From assembly GCA_000514715.1 (NCBI GenBank), contig KI911459.1, positions 186,001-250,000 on the forward strand: a stretch of DNA of 64,000 nt, in the 5' to 3' direction. Origin of the DNA: Streptomyces sp. CNH099 (GTDB lineage Bacteria > Actinomycetota > Actinomycetes > Streptomycetales > Streptomycetaceae). Made by a program: the position numbers and the translations under genes. This document shows positions 1 through 7,382 of the stretch, piece by piece. Under the pieces are notes generated by a model, which saw only the letters and a list, made by a program, of their open reading frames with translations, was not told the DNA's origin and did no database searches. How positions within the stretch are numbered: position 1 is the first letter of the stretch; the number at the start of each line of letters is the position of its first letter.

Positions 1-1
1 C

Positions 2-364
2 TGCGAGCGGCGCGGCACCGCCGTCGTCGTCGGCGGCGTCTACAACACCGGGCTGCTCGCCGACCCGCGGCCCGGCGGGCGCTACCACTACGGCGCGGCA
101 CCGGCCGAGGTGGTGGCGCGGGCGCGCGGCATCGCCGAGGTGTGCGGCGAGTTCGGGGTGCCGCTGAAGGCGGCCGCGCTGCGCTTCCCGTTCGCGCACC
201 CGGCGGTCGTCTCGGTCGTCCCCGGCGCCTCCCGGCCGCGGGACGTCGTGGAGAACGCGGAGATGTTCGCGTACGAGATCCCCGACGGGCTCTGGCCCGC
301 GCTCGTCGAACGCGGGCTCCTCGACGCCGACCTGCTGCTGCCGACGGCGCCCGCGGGAGGCTGA
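2..364 (+). CDS. Aldo/keto reductase, C-terminal part (5' end outside window)
   Basis: The open frame runs in from the left edge and ends in TGA, giving about 120 residues. The segments VVVGGVYNTGLLAD and HPAVVSVVPGASRP match the last third of the aldo/keto reductase barrel, in the branch that includes L-fucose/D-arabinose-type dehydrogenases. Such enzymes oxidise or reduce sugars and aldehydes with NAD(P)H in the cytoplasm. The catalytic Tyr and Lys lie upstream of the window and cannot be checked. The next gene starts two bases after the stop, so the two are surely co-transcribed. Together with the downstream lactonase-like amidohydrolase this suggests sugar dehydrogenation followed by lactone hydrolysis; the exact sugar is inference. 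Confidence 0.85.
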   Translation, partial: CERRGTAVVVGGVYNTGLLADPRPGGRYHYGAAPAEVVARARGIAEVCGEFGVPLKAAALRFPFAHPAVVSVVPGASRPRDVVENAEMFAYEIPDGLWPALVERGLLDADLLLPTAPAGG

Positions 365-366
365 CC

Positions 367-1194
367 GTGCCGCGCATCGACGCCCACCACCACCTCTGGG
401 ACATCACCCGGCGCCCGCAGCCGTGGCAGAACGGCCCCTGGGCCGACCCGCTGCGGCGCACCTTCACCCTCGCCGACCTGCGGCCGCATCTCGACGAGCA
501 CGGTATCGACGCCACGGTGGTGGTGCAGTCCTCGCCCTCGTACGAGGAGTCGCTGGAGCTGTGCCGCGAGCCGGACCCGCCCGTGGGCCTGGTCTGCGGC
601 TGGCTCGACCTGACCTCGCCCGCGCTGGACGGGGAGACCTTCCTCCACCAGCCGCCGCGGTTCCTGGCGCTGCGCCACCAGGTGGCCGACGAGCCCGACC
701 CGCGGTGGCTCGAACGCCCCGACGTGCTGCGGGCGCTGGGGCTCGCGGGCGCGGCGGAGTTCGCCTTCGACCTGCTCGTGACCCCGCGGGAGCTGCCCGC
801 GGCGATCGCCGCCGCGCGCGCGGTGCCGCAGACCCGGTTCGTGCTCGACCACGCGGGCAAGCCGCCGATCGCGGCGGGGGAGTGGCAGCCGTGGGCGGAC
901 CTGGTCGCGGAGCTGGCCCGGCTGCCGCACGTCAGCTGCAAGCTGTCCGGGCTGGTCACGCAGGCGGACTGGGAGAACTGGCGGCCGGCGGACGTGCTGC
1001 CGTACGCCCGGCACGTGATCGACGTGTTCGGGCCGGAGCGGATCCTGTTCGGCTCGGACTGGCCGGTGTGCACGCTGGCGGCCACGTACGGCCGGGTGGT
1101 CGAGCTGGCCGAGGAGGCGACGGCGGACCTGACGGCGGCCGAGCGGGAGGCGGTGTTCGGCGGCAACGCCCGCCGCGTCTACCGTATGGACTGA
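367..1194 (+). CDS. Amidohydrolase family protein, L-fuconolactonase-like
   Basis: A 275-residue TIM-barrel metal hydrolase of the Amidohydro_2 family. The N-terminal metal motif DAHHHLWD is at residues 5-12, VLDHAGKPP is near residue 160, and the C-terminal metal-ligand segment ILFGSDWPV is near residue 228. The family contains lactonases and decarboxylases of sugar and aromatic catabolism; the closest pattern is L-fucono-1,5-lactonase. The GTG start two bases after the aldo/keto reductase stop puts the metal motif at the very N-terminus as usual. Coupling to a sugar dehydrogenase supports lactone hydrolysis, but the substrate is not proven. Confidence 0.85.
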   Translation: MPRIDAHHHLWDITRRPQPWQNGPWADPLRRTFTLADLRPHLDEHGIDATVVVQSSPSYEESLELCREPDPPVGLVCGWLDLTSPALDGETFLHQPPRFLALRHQVADEPDPRWLERPDVLRALGLAGAAEFAFDLLVTPRELPAAIAAARAVPQTRFVLDHAGKPPIAAGEWQPWADLVAELARLPHVSCKLSGLVTQADWENWRPADVLPYARHVIDVFGPERILFGSDWPVCTLAATYGRVVELAEEATADLTAAEREAVFGGNARRVYRMD

Positions 1195-1201
1195 CGCCCG
1201 A

Positions 1202-1237
1202 GCCGGGCGCCGCGGCCGGTCCGCCGCCGCGCCCGGC
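1202..1237. terminator. Inverted repeat between convergent genes
   Basis: Nine-base arms GCCGGGCGC and GCGCCCGGC separated by 18 bases lie in the 52-base gap between the amidohydrolase and the convergent GntR gene. There is no T-run, as is common for terminators in high-GC actinomycetes. Function as a bidirectional terminator is inferred from position. Confidence 0.5.
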
Positions 1238-1246
1238 GTCACCGCG

Positions 1247-1918
1247 TCACAGCGTCCGGCGCAGCCACTGCTCCACGCTCGCGATGTGCACCGTCGCCCA
1301 CGACCGCGCCGCCTCCGCGTCCCGGCCGCGCATGGCCTCAAGGATCGCGCGGTGCTCGGTGAGCGTGCGCCGTACGGCGTCCTCCTGCGTCAGGCCGCGC
1401 CAGATCCGGGCCCGGGCCGTCGGCCCCGACAGCCCCTCCAGCAGCGAGCTGAGCACGGAGTTCCCCGACGCCTGCACGATCCGGCGGTGGAACTCCAGGT
1501 CGGCGCGGACCAGTTCCTCCACCGACGGGTCCTCGCCCAGCTCGGCCAGCTCCGCCTCCAGCGCGTCCAGCTCCTGTTCCGCGATGCCGGTGCAGGCCAG
1601 GGCGGTGGCGGCGGGCTCCAGGATGCGGCGTACGGCCAGCAGCTCCAGCACGGTGTCGTCGCGGTGGAAGTCGACGACGAAGCTCATCGCCTCCAGCAGC
1701 AGCTGGGGATCGAGGCTCGTGACGTACGTGCCGTCGCCCTGCCGCACGTCGAGGATGCGTATCAGCGCGAGCGCGCGCACCGCCTCGCGCAGCGAGTTGC
1801 GGGACAGGCCGAGGTCGGCCGCCAGCTCGCTCTCCTTGGGCAGCCGGTCGCCCGGCCGCAGCTTCCCGGAGACGATCATCCCTTTGATCTTCTCGATCGC
1901 CTCGTCCGTGACCGCCAT
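1247..1918 (-). CDS. GntR-family (FadR subfamily) transcriptional regulator
   Basis: A 223-residue regulator. The winged helix is at the N-terminus (IVSGKLRPGDRLPKE, then LGLSRNSLREAVRAL, residues about 14-60). An all-helical FCD ligand domain follows, with DLEFHRRIVQASGN and the late LTEHRAILEAM motif that usually supply the metal-binding Asp and His residues. The ATG start was chosen because GGGAGGG lies just upstream and the HTH then begins at the usual position; a longer frame reaches to 2014 but reads through the operator. It faces the sugar-catabolism genes and probably represses them in response to a sugar acid, as many FadR-type regulators do; the ligand is unknown. Confidence 0.88.
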   Translation of the reverse strand: MAVTDEAIEKIKGMIVSGKLRPGDRLPKESELAADLGLSRNSLREAVRALALIRILDVRQGDGTYVTSLDPQLLLEAMSFVVDFHRDDTVLELLAVRRILEPAATALACTGIAEQELDALEAELAELGEDPSVEELVRADLEFHRRIVQASGNSVLSSLLEGLSGPTARARIWRGLTQEDAVRRTLTEHRAILEAMRGRDAEAARSWATVHIASVEQWLRRTL

Positions 1919-1937
1919 CTCGCCGCCCTCCCTGACC

Positions 1938-1954
1938 CAGACATCCGATGTCTG
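1938..1954. promoter_or_regulatory. Palindromic operator upstream of the GntR regulator
   Basis: A perfect inverted repeat with 8-base arms CAGACATC and GATGTCTG around one central base, 20 bases upstream of the regulator start codon. FadR-subfamily proteins typically bind short palindromes of this size near their own promoters, so autoregulation is likely. Binding is inferred, the symmetry is seen directly. Confidence 0.7.
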
Positions 1955-2090
1955 CGCTCCTCCATTATGACCCGCGTGTGGCCTGCGGGCCCCACGGGAC
2001 GGCGCGAATCGCACCGGGGGCGGGAACGGGCGGGGGAGAGGCGCCTCCGCGGTGCCCCTCCCCCCGTCAGCGGACCGCTGCCGGCCGCTG

Positions 2091-2127
2091 TGCCTGCCTG
2101 TCTGTCTGCCCGTCTGTCTGCCTGCCC
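2091..2127. repeat. Tetranucleotide-like simple repeat (TGCC/TGTC)
   Basis: A run of TGCC and TGTC units occupies the space between the end of glpD and the promoter side of the GntR gene. It is a low-complexity tract outside any gene and could vary in length between strains. No function is apparent. Confidence 0.6.
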
Positions 2128-2134
2128 GGCCGGG

Positions 2135-3757
2135 TCAGGCCTGCTTGCGCGCGAGCAGCTCCCGCACCCGCGCCCGCACCGCGCCGGTGTCGAGACCGCG
2201 GATCGTCACCGTCGTCCGGCGGCGCAGCACGTCGTCCTCCGTCTCGGCCCACTCGTGGTCGCGAGCGTAGACCACCTGCGCCCAGATCTCGGGCCCGTCC
2301 GGGTGAATGCGCTCGCCCAGGTCCGGGTCGTCGTTGACCAGGCGGGCGATGTCGAAGGACAGCGACCCGTAGTGCGTGGCCAGCTGGCGGGCGGTGTCGG
2401 GGGCCATGCGGTGGCCCGGGTCGCGGTCGACGAGCAGCCGGTGCGCCACCGCGTCGGGGTTTGCCACGCCGGGCAGCGGAGTGTGCCGTACCAGGGACTT
2501 CACCGGCTGCATGTCCTCGGCGATCGCGCCGCCGTGCTCCCCGGCGAGCTTGCTCAGCACCATCCGGCCGATGTGCCGGTACGTCGTCCACTTGCCGCCC
2601 GCCACCGACAGCATGCCGCCGGAGCCCTCCGTGACGACCGTCTCCCGCCTGGCCTGCTCCGTGCCGCCGGGCCCGCCCGGCAGCACCCGCAGCCCGGCGA
2701 AGGTGTACGTCACGAGGTCGGGCGACAGGTCCTCGGCGGCCACCGACAGCGACGCCTCGTCGAGGATCTGCGTGATGTCGGCGTCCGTCGGGCGCACGTC
2801 GGCCGGGTCGCCCTCGTACGCCTCGTCCGTGGTGCCCAGCAGCAGCTGGTCCTCCCACGGCAGCGCGAACGTGACGCGGTACTTGTCCACCCACGTCGAC
2901 ATCGCGGCGCGCCACGGCGAGCGCCGCCTGAGCACGACGTGCGCGCCCTTGGAGAGCCGGATGGACGGGGCCGCGGCCGGGTCCTCCATGCGCCGCAGGT
3001 GGTCCACCCACGGCCCGGTGGCGTTGAGCACCAGCCGGGCGTCCACGCCGAACTCGGCGCCGCTCAGCCGGTCCCGCAGCTCCGCCCCCGTCACCTGGCC
3101 GTGGGTGAACCGCAGCCCGGTGACCTCGGCGTGGTTGAGGACGACGGCGCCGGCGCCGACCGCGGCCCGTACGGTCATGACCGCCATCCGCGAGTCGTTC
3201 ATCTGGTGGTCGCCGAAGACCGCGACCGCCTTGAGCCCCTCCGTGCGCAGCGCGGGGACGGCCCGGGCCGCGCGGCCGGGGGTGATGAGGTGTCCGACGC
3301 CGTCGCGGAAGGCGGACAGCGCGGAGTACGCGAAGACGCCGGCGCCGAGCTTGGCGGCGCCGTGCGGGCCGCCCTTGTAGAGCGGCAGGTAGAAGGGGAG
3401 CGGGTTGACCAGGTGCGGCGCTACGTCGCGGGCCAGCACCCGGCGCTCGTGGTGGTTCTCGGCCACCAGCTTCACCGCGCCGTTCTGCAGGTAGCGGATG
3501 CCGCCGTGGACGAGCTTGGAGGACGCGGACGAGGTGGCGCCGGCGAAGTCGCCGGCGTCCACCATCGCCACCCGCAGGCCCGACTGCGCGGCGTGCCAGG
3601 CCACCGAGGTGCCCAGGATCCCGCCGCCGATGACCAGGAGGTCGTACGTCGCCCGGTCGAGCAGGTCCCGCGTCTCCGCGCGGCCCGGGGTGCGGCCGGC
3701 AGTCGGGTGCGTCCCGAGCGCCGGTATCGCGGCCGGGACGGTCTGCGGGAGGGTCAT
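2135..3757 (-). CDS. glpD: Glycerol-3-phosphate dehydrogenase, FAD-dependent
   Basis: A 540-residue enzyme that oxidises sn-glycerol 3-phosphate to dihydroxyacetone phosphate at the membrane and passes electrons to quinones. The Rossmann FAD motif DLLVIGGGILGTSVAWHAA is near residue 40, followed by GATSSASSKLVHGGIRYLQ, typical of GlpD. The C-terminal DAO_C helical domain carries HYGSLSFDIARLV. The ATG start follows AAGGAG, which overlaps the last codons of glpK; the gap to the glpK stop is only five bases, so translation is coupled. It is the third gene of the glpF-glpK-glpD operon (gylB in Streptomyces naming). Confidence 0.96.
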   Translation of the reverse strand: MTLPQTVPAAIPALGTHPTAGRTPGRAETRDLLDRATYDLLVIGGGILGTSVAWHAAQSGLRVAMVDAGDFAGATSSASSKLVHGGIRYLQNGAVKLVAENHHERRVLARDVAPHLVNPLPFYLPLYKGGPHGAAKLGAGVFAYSALSAFRDGVGHLITPGRAARAVPALRTEGLKAVAVFGDHQMNDSRMAVMTVRAAVGAGAVVLNHAEVTGLRFTHGQVTGAELRDRLSGAEFGVDARLVLNATGPWVDHLRRMEDPAAAPSIRLSKGAHVVLRRRSPWRAAMSTWVDKYRVTFALPWEDQLLLGTTDEAYEGDPADVRPTDADITQILDEASLSVAAEDLSPDLVTYTFAGLRVLPGGPGGTEQARRETVVTEGSGGMLSVAGGKWTTYRHIGRMVLSKLAGEHGGAIAEDMQPVKSLVRHTPLPGVANPDAVAHRLLVDRDPGHRMAPDTARQLATHYGSLSFDIARLVNDDPDLGERIHPDGPEIWAQVVYARDHEWAETEDDVLRRRTTVTIRGLDTGAVRARVRELLARKQA

Positions 3758-3762
3758 CGTCG

Positions 3763-5289
3763 CTACTCCTTGTCCTCGATCCAGCCCATGGTGCGCTGGA
3801 CCGCTTTGAGCCAGTCGTTGTACTCGCGTTCCCTGGTGGCCTCGTCCATACGCGGAGTCCACTCGGCGGCGCGCCGCCAGTTGGCGCGCAGCGCGTCGGT
3901 GTCCGGCCAGAAGCCGACGGCCAGGCCGGCGGCGTAGGCGGCGCCCAGGCAGGTGGTCTCGGCGACGAGGGGGCGGACGACGGGGGCGTCGAGGACGTCG
4001 GCGAGGGTCTGCATCAGCAGGTTGTTGGCGGTCATGCCGCCGTCGACCTTCAGCGAGGTCAGCTCGACGCCGGAGTCCTTGGTCATCGCGTCGACGATCT
4101 CGCGGGTCTGCCAGGCGGTCGCCTCCAGTACCGCACGCGCCAGGTGGGCCTTGGTCACGTACCGCGTCAGGCCCGCGATCACCCCGCGGGCGTCGTCACG
4201 CCAGTAGGGCGCGAACAGGCCGGAGAAGGCGGGCACGAAGTAGGCGCCGCCGTTGTCCTCGACGCTGAGCGCCAGGGTCTCGATCTCGGCGGCGGTGGAG
4301 ATGATGCCCATCTGGTCGCGCATCCACTGCACCAGGGCGCCGGTGATGGCGATGGAGCCTTCCAGGGCGTACACGGCGGGCTGGTCGCCGATGCGGTAGC
4401 CGACGGTGGTCAGCAGCCCGTTCTCCGAGTGGACCGGCTCGTCGGCGGTGTTCATCAGCAGGAAGGTGCCGGTGCCGTAGGTGGACTTGGCCTCGCCCTG
4501 GGCGTAGCAGGTCTGGCCGAACAGGGCGGCCTGCTGGTCGCCCAGCGCCGAGGCCACCGGGATGCCGGTGAGCGTGCCGGAGGCGGCGCGGCCGTAGACC
4601 TCCGCGGAGGAGCGGATCTCGGGCAGCACCGTGGCGGGCACGCCCATCGCGTCGAGGATGCCCGCGTCCCAGTCGAGGGTCTCCAGGTTCATGAGCATGG
4701 TGCGGGAGGCGTTGGTGACGTCGGTGACGTGGACGCCGCGTCCGGGGCCGCCGGTGAGGTTCCAGATGACCCAGGAGTCCATGGTGCCGAAGAGGATGTC
4801 GCCGGCCTCGGCGCGGGCGCGCAGGCCGGGGGTGTTGTCGAGGAGCCAGCGGATCTTGGGGCCGGCGAAGTAGGAGGCCAGCGGCAGGCCGGTGGCGGCG
4901 CGGAAGCGGTCCTGGCCCTCGGCGCCGCCGAGCTGGCGGCAGAGTTCCGCGGTCCGGGTGTCCTGCCAGACGATGGCGTTGGCGACGGGCTCGCCGGTGT
5001 GCTTGTCCCACAGCAGGGTGGTCTCGCGCTGGTTGGTGATGCCGATGGCCTTCACGTCCGCGCTGGTGATGCCGGCCTTGGCGACGGCGCCGTCCACGAC
5101 CTGCTGGACGTTGCGCCAGATCTCGGCGGCGTTGTGCTCGACCCAGCCGGGCTTGGGGAAGATCTGTTCGTGTTCCTTCTGGTCGACCGACACGATCCGG
5201 CCGTCGGTGTCGAACACGATGCACCGGCTCGAAGTCGTCCCCTGGTCGATAGCCGCAATGAACGGGCCTGCGGTGTGTGCGTCGGTCAT
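3763..5289 (-). CDS. glpK: Glycerol kinase
   Basis: A 508-residue FGGY-family kinase, full length, phosphorylating glycerol to glycerol 3-phosphate with ATP. The N-terminal phosphate motif AIDQGTTSSRCIVFD is present, followed by EHEQIFPKPGWVEHN, and the FGGY signature region includes YFVPAFSGLFAPYW and the late VDGGMTANNLLMQ motif for adenosine binding. It lies between glpF and glpD on the same strand. An 85-base gap with a strong hairpin separates it from glpF. Known in Streptomyces as gylA. Confidence 0.97.
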   Translation of the reverse strand: MTDAHTAGPFIAAIDQGTTSSRCIVFDTDGRIVSVDQKEHEQIFPKPGWVEHNAAEIWRNVQQVVDGAVAKAGITSADVKAIGITNQRETTLLWDKHTGEPVANAIVWQDTRTAELCRQLGGAEGQDRFRAATGLPLASYFAGPKIRWLLDNTPGLRARAEAGDILFGTMDSWVIWNLTGGPGRGVHVTDVTNASRTMLMNLETLDWDAGILDAMGVPATVLPEIRSSAEVYGRAASGTLTGIPVASALGDQQAALFGQTCYAQGEAKSTYGTGTFLLMNTADEPVHSENGLLTTVGYRIGDQPAVYALEGSIAITGALVQWMRDQMGIISTAAEIETLALSVEDNGGAYFVPAFSGLFAPYWRDDARGVIAGLTRYVTKAHLARAVLEATAWQTREIVDAMTKDSGVELTSLKVDGGMTANNLLMQTLADVLDAPVVRPLVAETTCLGAAYAAGLAVGFWPDTDALRANWRRAAEWTPRMDEATREREYNDWLKAVQRTMGWIEDKE

Positions 5290-5341
5290 GTCGCTCCGAT
5301 ACGTCGTTGTTTCGGCTTGGGTCGGGGTGCAGCCGTGCGCC

Positions 5342-5366
5342 GTCCCGCCCGGCGGCCGGGCGGGAC
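5342..5366 (-). other. Intra-operon hairpin between glpF and glpK
   Basis: Perfect 11-base arms GTCCCGCCCGG and CCGGGCGGGAC enclose a 3-base loop, just after the glpF stop codon. There is no T-run. Inside an operon such a stem could protect the 3' end of the glpF message or weaken read-through into glpK. The structure is seen; the role is inferred. Confidence 0.6.
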
Positions 5367-5374
5367 GCGCCGGC

Positions 5375-6172
5375 TCAGGCGAAGGCGAGTTCGTAGAGTC
5401 CGCCGGCGAGGGCGCCGCCGATCAGCGGGCCGACGATGGGGACCCACGCGTAGCCCCAGTCGGAACCGCCCTTGTTGGGCAGCGGCAGCAGGGCGTGGAC
5501 GATGCGCGGCCCGAGGTCGCGCGCGGGGTTGATGGCGTAGCCGGTGGGGCCGCCGAGGGAGAGACCGATGCTGGCCACGACCAGCGCGACGATCAGCACG
5601 CCGAGAGGGCCGAGGCCGTTGCCCTCCTGGTTGAGACCCTGGGTCAGGATGGCGATGACGAGGACGAAGGTGCCGATGATCTCGGTCATCAGGTTCTGCA
5701 CCGGGTGACGGATCTCGGGGCCGGTGGAGAAGATGCCGAGCACCGGTCCCGCGCCCTTCTCCGTGGCCTCGATCGCCTTGGCGTCCGCGCTCTGGCGATC
5801 GCCGACCACCTCCCTGTCGGTGAGGTGGTCGCGGAACTGGCCGTAGTACGCGAGCCAGACCAGCGCCGCGCCGATCATGGCGCCGAGCGTCTCGGAAGCG
5901 ATGTACAGCGGCACGTCGCCCCAGTCGGTGTCGCCCTTGATCGCCAGACCGAGGGTCACCGCCGGGTTGAGATGGGCACCGGAGACGCCGGCGGCCACGT
6001 ACGCCCCGGTCATGACCGCGAAACCCCAGCCGAGGGAGATAGCGACCCAGCCCGCCTGGTATGCCTTGGACTTCTTGAAGGTGATGGCGGCGACCACGCC
6101 GCCACCGAGGAGGATCAGCAAGGCCGTTCCCACGACCTCGCCGGTGAAGATATCCCAGTTGGACGGGTTCAT
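5375..6172 (-). CDS. glpF: Glycerol uptake facilitator (aquaglyceroporin)
   Basis: A 265-residue MIP-family channel for passive glycerol entry. The two pore motifs are HLNPAVTLG (first half) and YAINPARDLGPR (second half); the Asp after the second NPAR is the hallmark of glycerol-conducting rather than water-selective channels. Six membrane helices can be read. A roughly 40-residue hydrophilic insert, with REVVGDRQSADAKAIEATEK, separates the halves, as in other actinomycete GlpF proteins. The start with AAAGGAG upstream was chosen; a 20-codon upstream extension lacks membrane character. First gene of the operon (gylC in Streptomyces). Confidence 0.95.
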   Translation of the reverse strand: MNPSNWDIFTGEVVGTALLILLGGGVVAAITFKKSKAYQAGWVAISLGWGFAVMTGAYVAAGVSGAHLNPAVTLGLAIKGDTDWGDVPLYIASETLGAMIGAALVWLAYYGQFRDHLTDREVVGDRQSADAKAIEATEKGAGPVLGIFSTGPEIRHPVQNLMTEIIGTFVLVIAILTQGLNQEGNGLGPLGVLIVALVVASIGLSLGGPTGYAINPARDLGPRIVHALLPLPNKGGSDWGYAWVPIVGPLIGGALAGGLYELAFA

Positions 6173-6257
6173 CCCGCGACTCCTTTGTCCTGGGTTGTCC
6201 GTATGTGGATCACGGTCCGCGAATAACACCATACGTCAAAACTGTCGTCAGGCGTTC

Positions 6258-6286
6258 GACAATGCCGACCGGTGCACGGCAGTGTT
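6258..6286. promoter_or_regulatory. Candidate GylR operator upstream of glpF
   Basis: GACAATG, 15 bases, then CAGTGTT. The same first half and the same 15-base spacing occur upstream of gylR itself (7156-7184). TCGACAATGC is shared exactly between the two places. The site sits about 90 bases before the glpF start, where the operon promoter is expected. Binding by GylR is inferred. Confidence 0.55.
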
Positions 6287-6359
6287 CCGCCACGTCACAG
6301 GCACGTCAAGGGCCGGTGACGGGAAAACAAAGGAATCGGCGACGCGGGGGCCGCCGCGC

Positions 6360-7124
6360 TCAGAAGCGCCCGGCGCCCAGGTCCCGGGCCACCGCCCGGG
6401 CGCAGTCGCGCACCGCGGCCACCAGATCGGGCCGCAGTTCCCCGCCGGGGCAGAGGCGCTCCACCGCGCCGGTGACGCCCACCGCGCCCACGGGCATGCC
6501 GCGGCGGTCGCGTACGGGGGCGGCGACGGAGGCGATGCCGTCCCAGGTCTCCTCGACGTCCGAGCCCCAGCCGCGGGCCCGGGTCAGCTCCAGGATCTGT
6601 TCGAATTCGGCCGCCTCCGTGACGGTGGCGGGCGTGAGCGCCTTGCGGTCGCCCTCCGCGGCCTCGGCGTGCGCCACCGGGTCCACGGCGCACAGGACCT
6701 TGCCCAGCGCCGTGCTGTGCAGGGGCTGCATGGCGCCTATCTCCAGCACCTGCCGGCTGTCGTCGGGCCGGAAGACGTGGTGGACGATCAGCACGCCCTG
6801 GTGGTGCAGCACGCCGAGGTGGACGCTCTCGCCGCTGGCGCGGGCCAGGTCGTCGGTCCAGGGCAGGGCGCGGGCGCGCAGCTCGTGCACGTCGAGGTAG
6901 CTGTTGCCCAGCCGCAGCAGCTCGGCGCCGAGCTGGTAGCGCCCGGAGACCGGGTCCTGCTCGACGAATCCCTCCTGCTGCAGCGTGCGCAGGATGCCGT
7001 GTGCCGTGCCCTTGGCCAGGCCCAGCGTCGAGGCGACGTCCGACAGGCCCAGCCGCCGATCTCCTCCGGCCAGCAGGCGCAGCACCGCAGCCGCTCGCTC
7101 GAGCGACTGGATGTTCCGTGCCAC
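6360..7124 (-). CDS. gylR: Glycerol operon regulator, IclR family
   Basis: A 254-residue regulator. The winged HTH (RNIQSLERAAAVLRLLAGG, then LGLSDVASTLGLAKGTAHGI) occupies residues 3-65 and the IclR effector domain the rest (LHHQGVLIVHHVF, MQPLHSTALGKVL, VGAVGVTGAVERL). The sequence and length agree with the glycerol-operon repressor of Streptomyces. The GTG start was chosen because GGAGGAGG precedes it at a good distance; the frame could be extended 12 codons. It lies just upstream of glpF on the same strand and probably represses both itself and the operon until glycerol 3-phosphate appears. Confidence 0.93.
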   Translation of the reverse strand: MARNIQSLERAAAVLRLLAGGDRRLGLSDVASTLGLAKGTAHGILRTLQQEGFVEQDPVSGRYQLGAELLRLGNSYLDVHELRARALPWTDDLARASGESVHLGVLHHQGVLIVHHVFRPDDSRQVLEIGAMQPLHSTALGKVLCAVDPVAHAEAAEGDRKALTPATVTEAAEFEQILELTRARGWGSDVEETWDGIASVAAPVRDRRGMPVGAVGVTGAVERLCPGGELRPDLVAAVRDCARAVARDLGAGRF

Positions 7125-7155
7125 GGAAGGTCCTCCTCCATAAGACCGCTGGGTC

Positions 7156-7184
7156 GACAATGCTGAACAGTATCGGTCATTGTC
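7156..7184. promoter_or_regulatory. Candidate GylR operator upstream of gylR
   Basis: Perfect inverted repeat GACAATG and CATTGTC with 15-base spacing, 32 bases upstream of the gylR start. It repeats the layout of the site upstream of glpF. It would provide autorepression. The rest of the 258-base gap to metH holds a small ACCCTGC/GCAGGGT hairpin (7249-7268) and a TACCCT hexamer near 7309 that could be a -10 box for metH. Confidence 0.6.
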
Positions 7185-7382
7185 ACGCCGCAGGGGGGCG
7201 GTCTGGGAAGACCCCGGAAGGGACGAACCTGCCCGAGCCCGCCGGAAAACCCTGCAAACCGGCAGGGTCCGGGTCGTGGGACAGCCCGCGCCGCACCGCC
7301 TCAGGCCGATACCCTGGGGCCGTGCACCGGTCCCTCACGGGCCGCGCATAGCCGACAGCCGTCGCAACGAGGGAGTATCCCC

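Noticed and set aside
7125..7382. Cobalamin or SAM riboswitch upstream of metH
   Set aside because: No B12 box or conserved SAM core was found; only a small hairpin and the gylR operator are visible.
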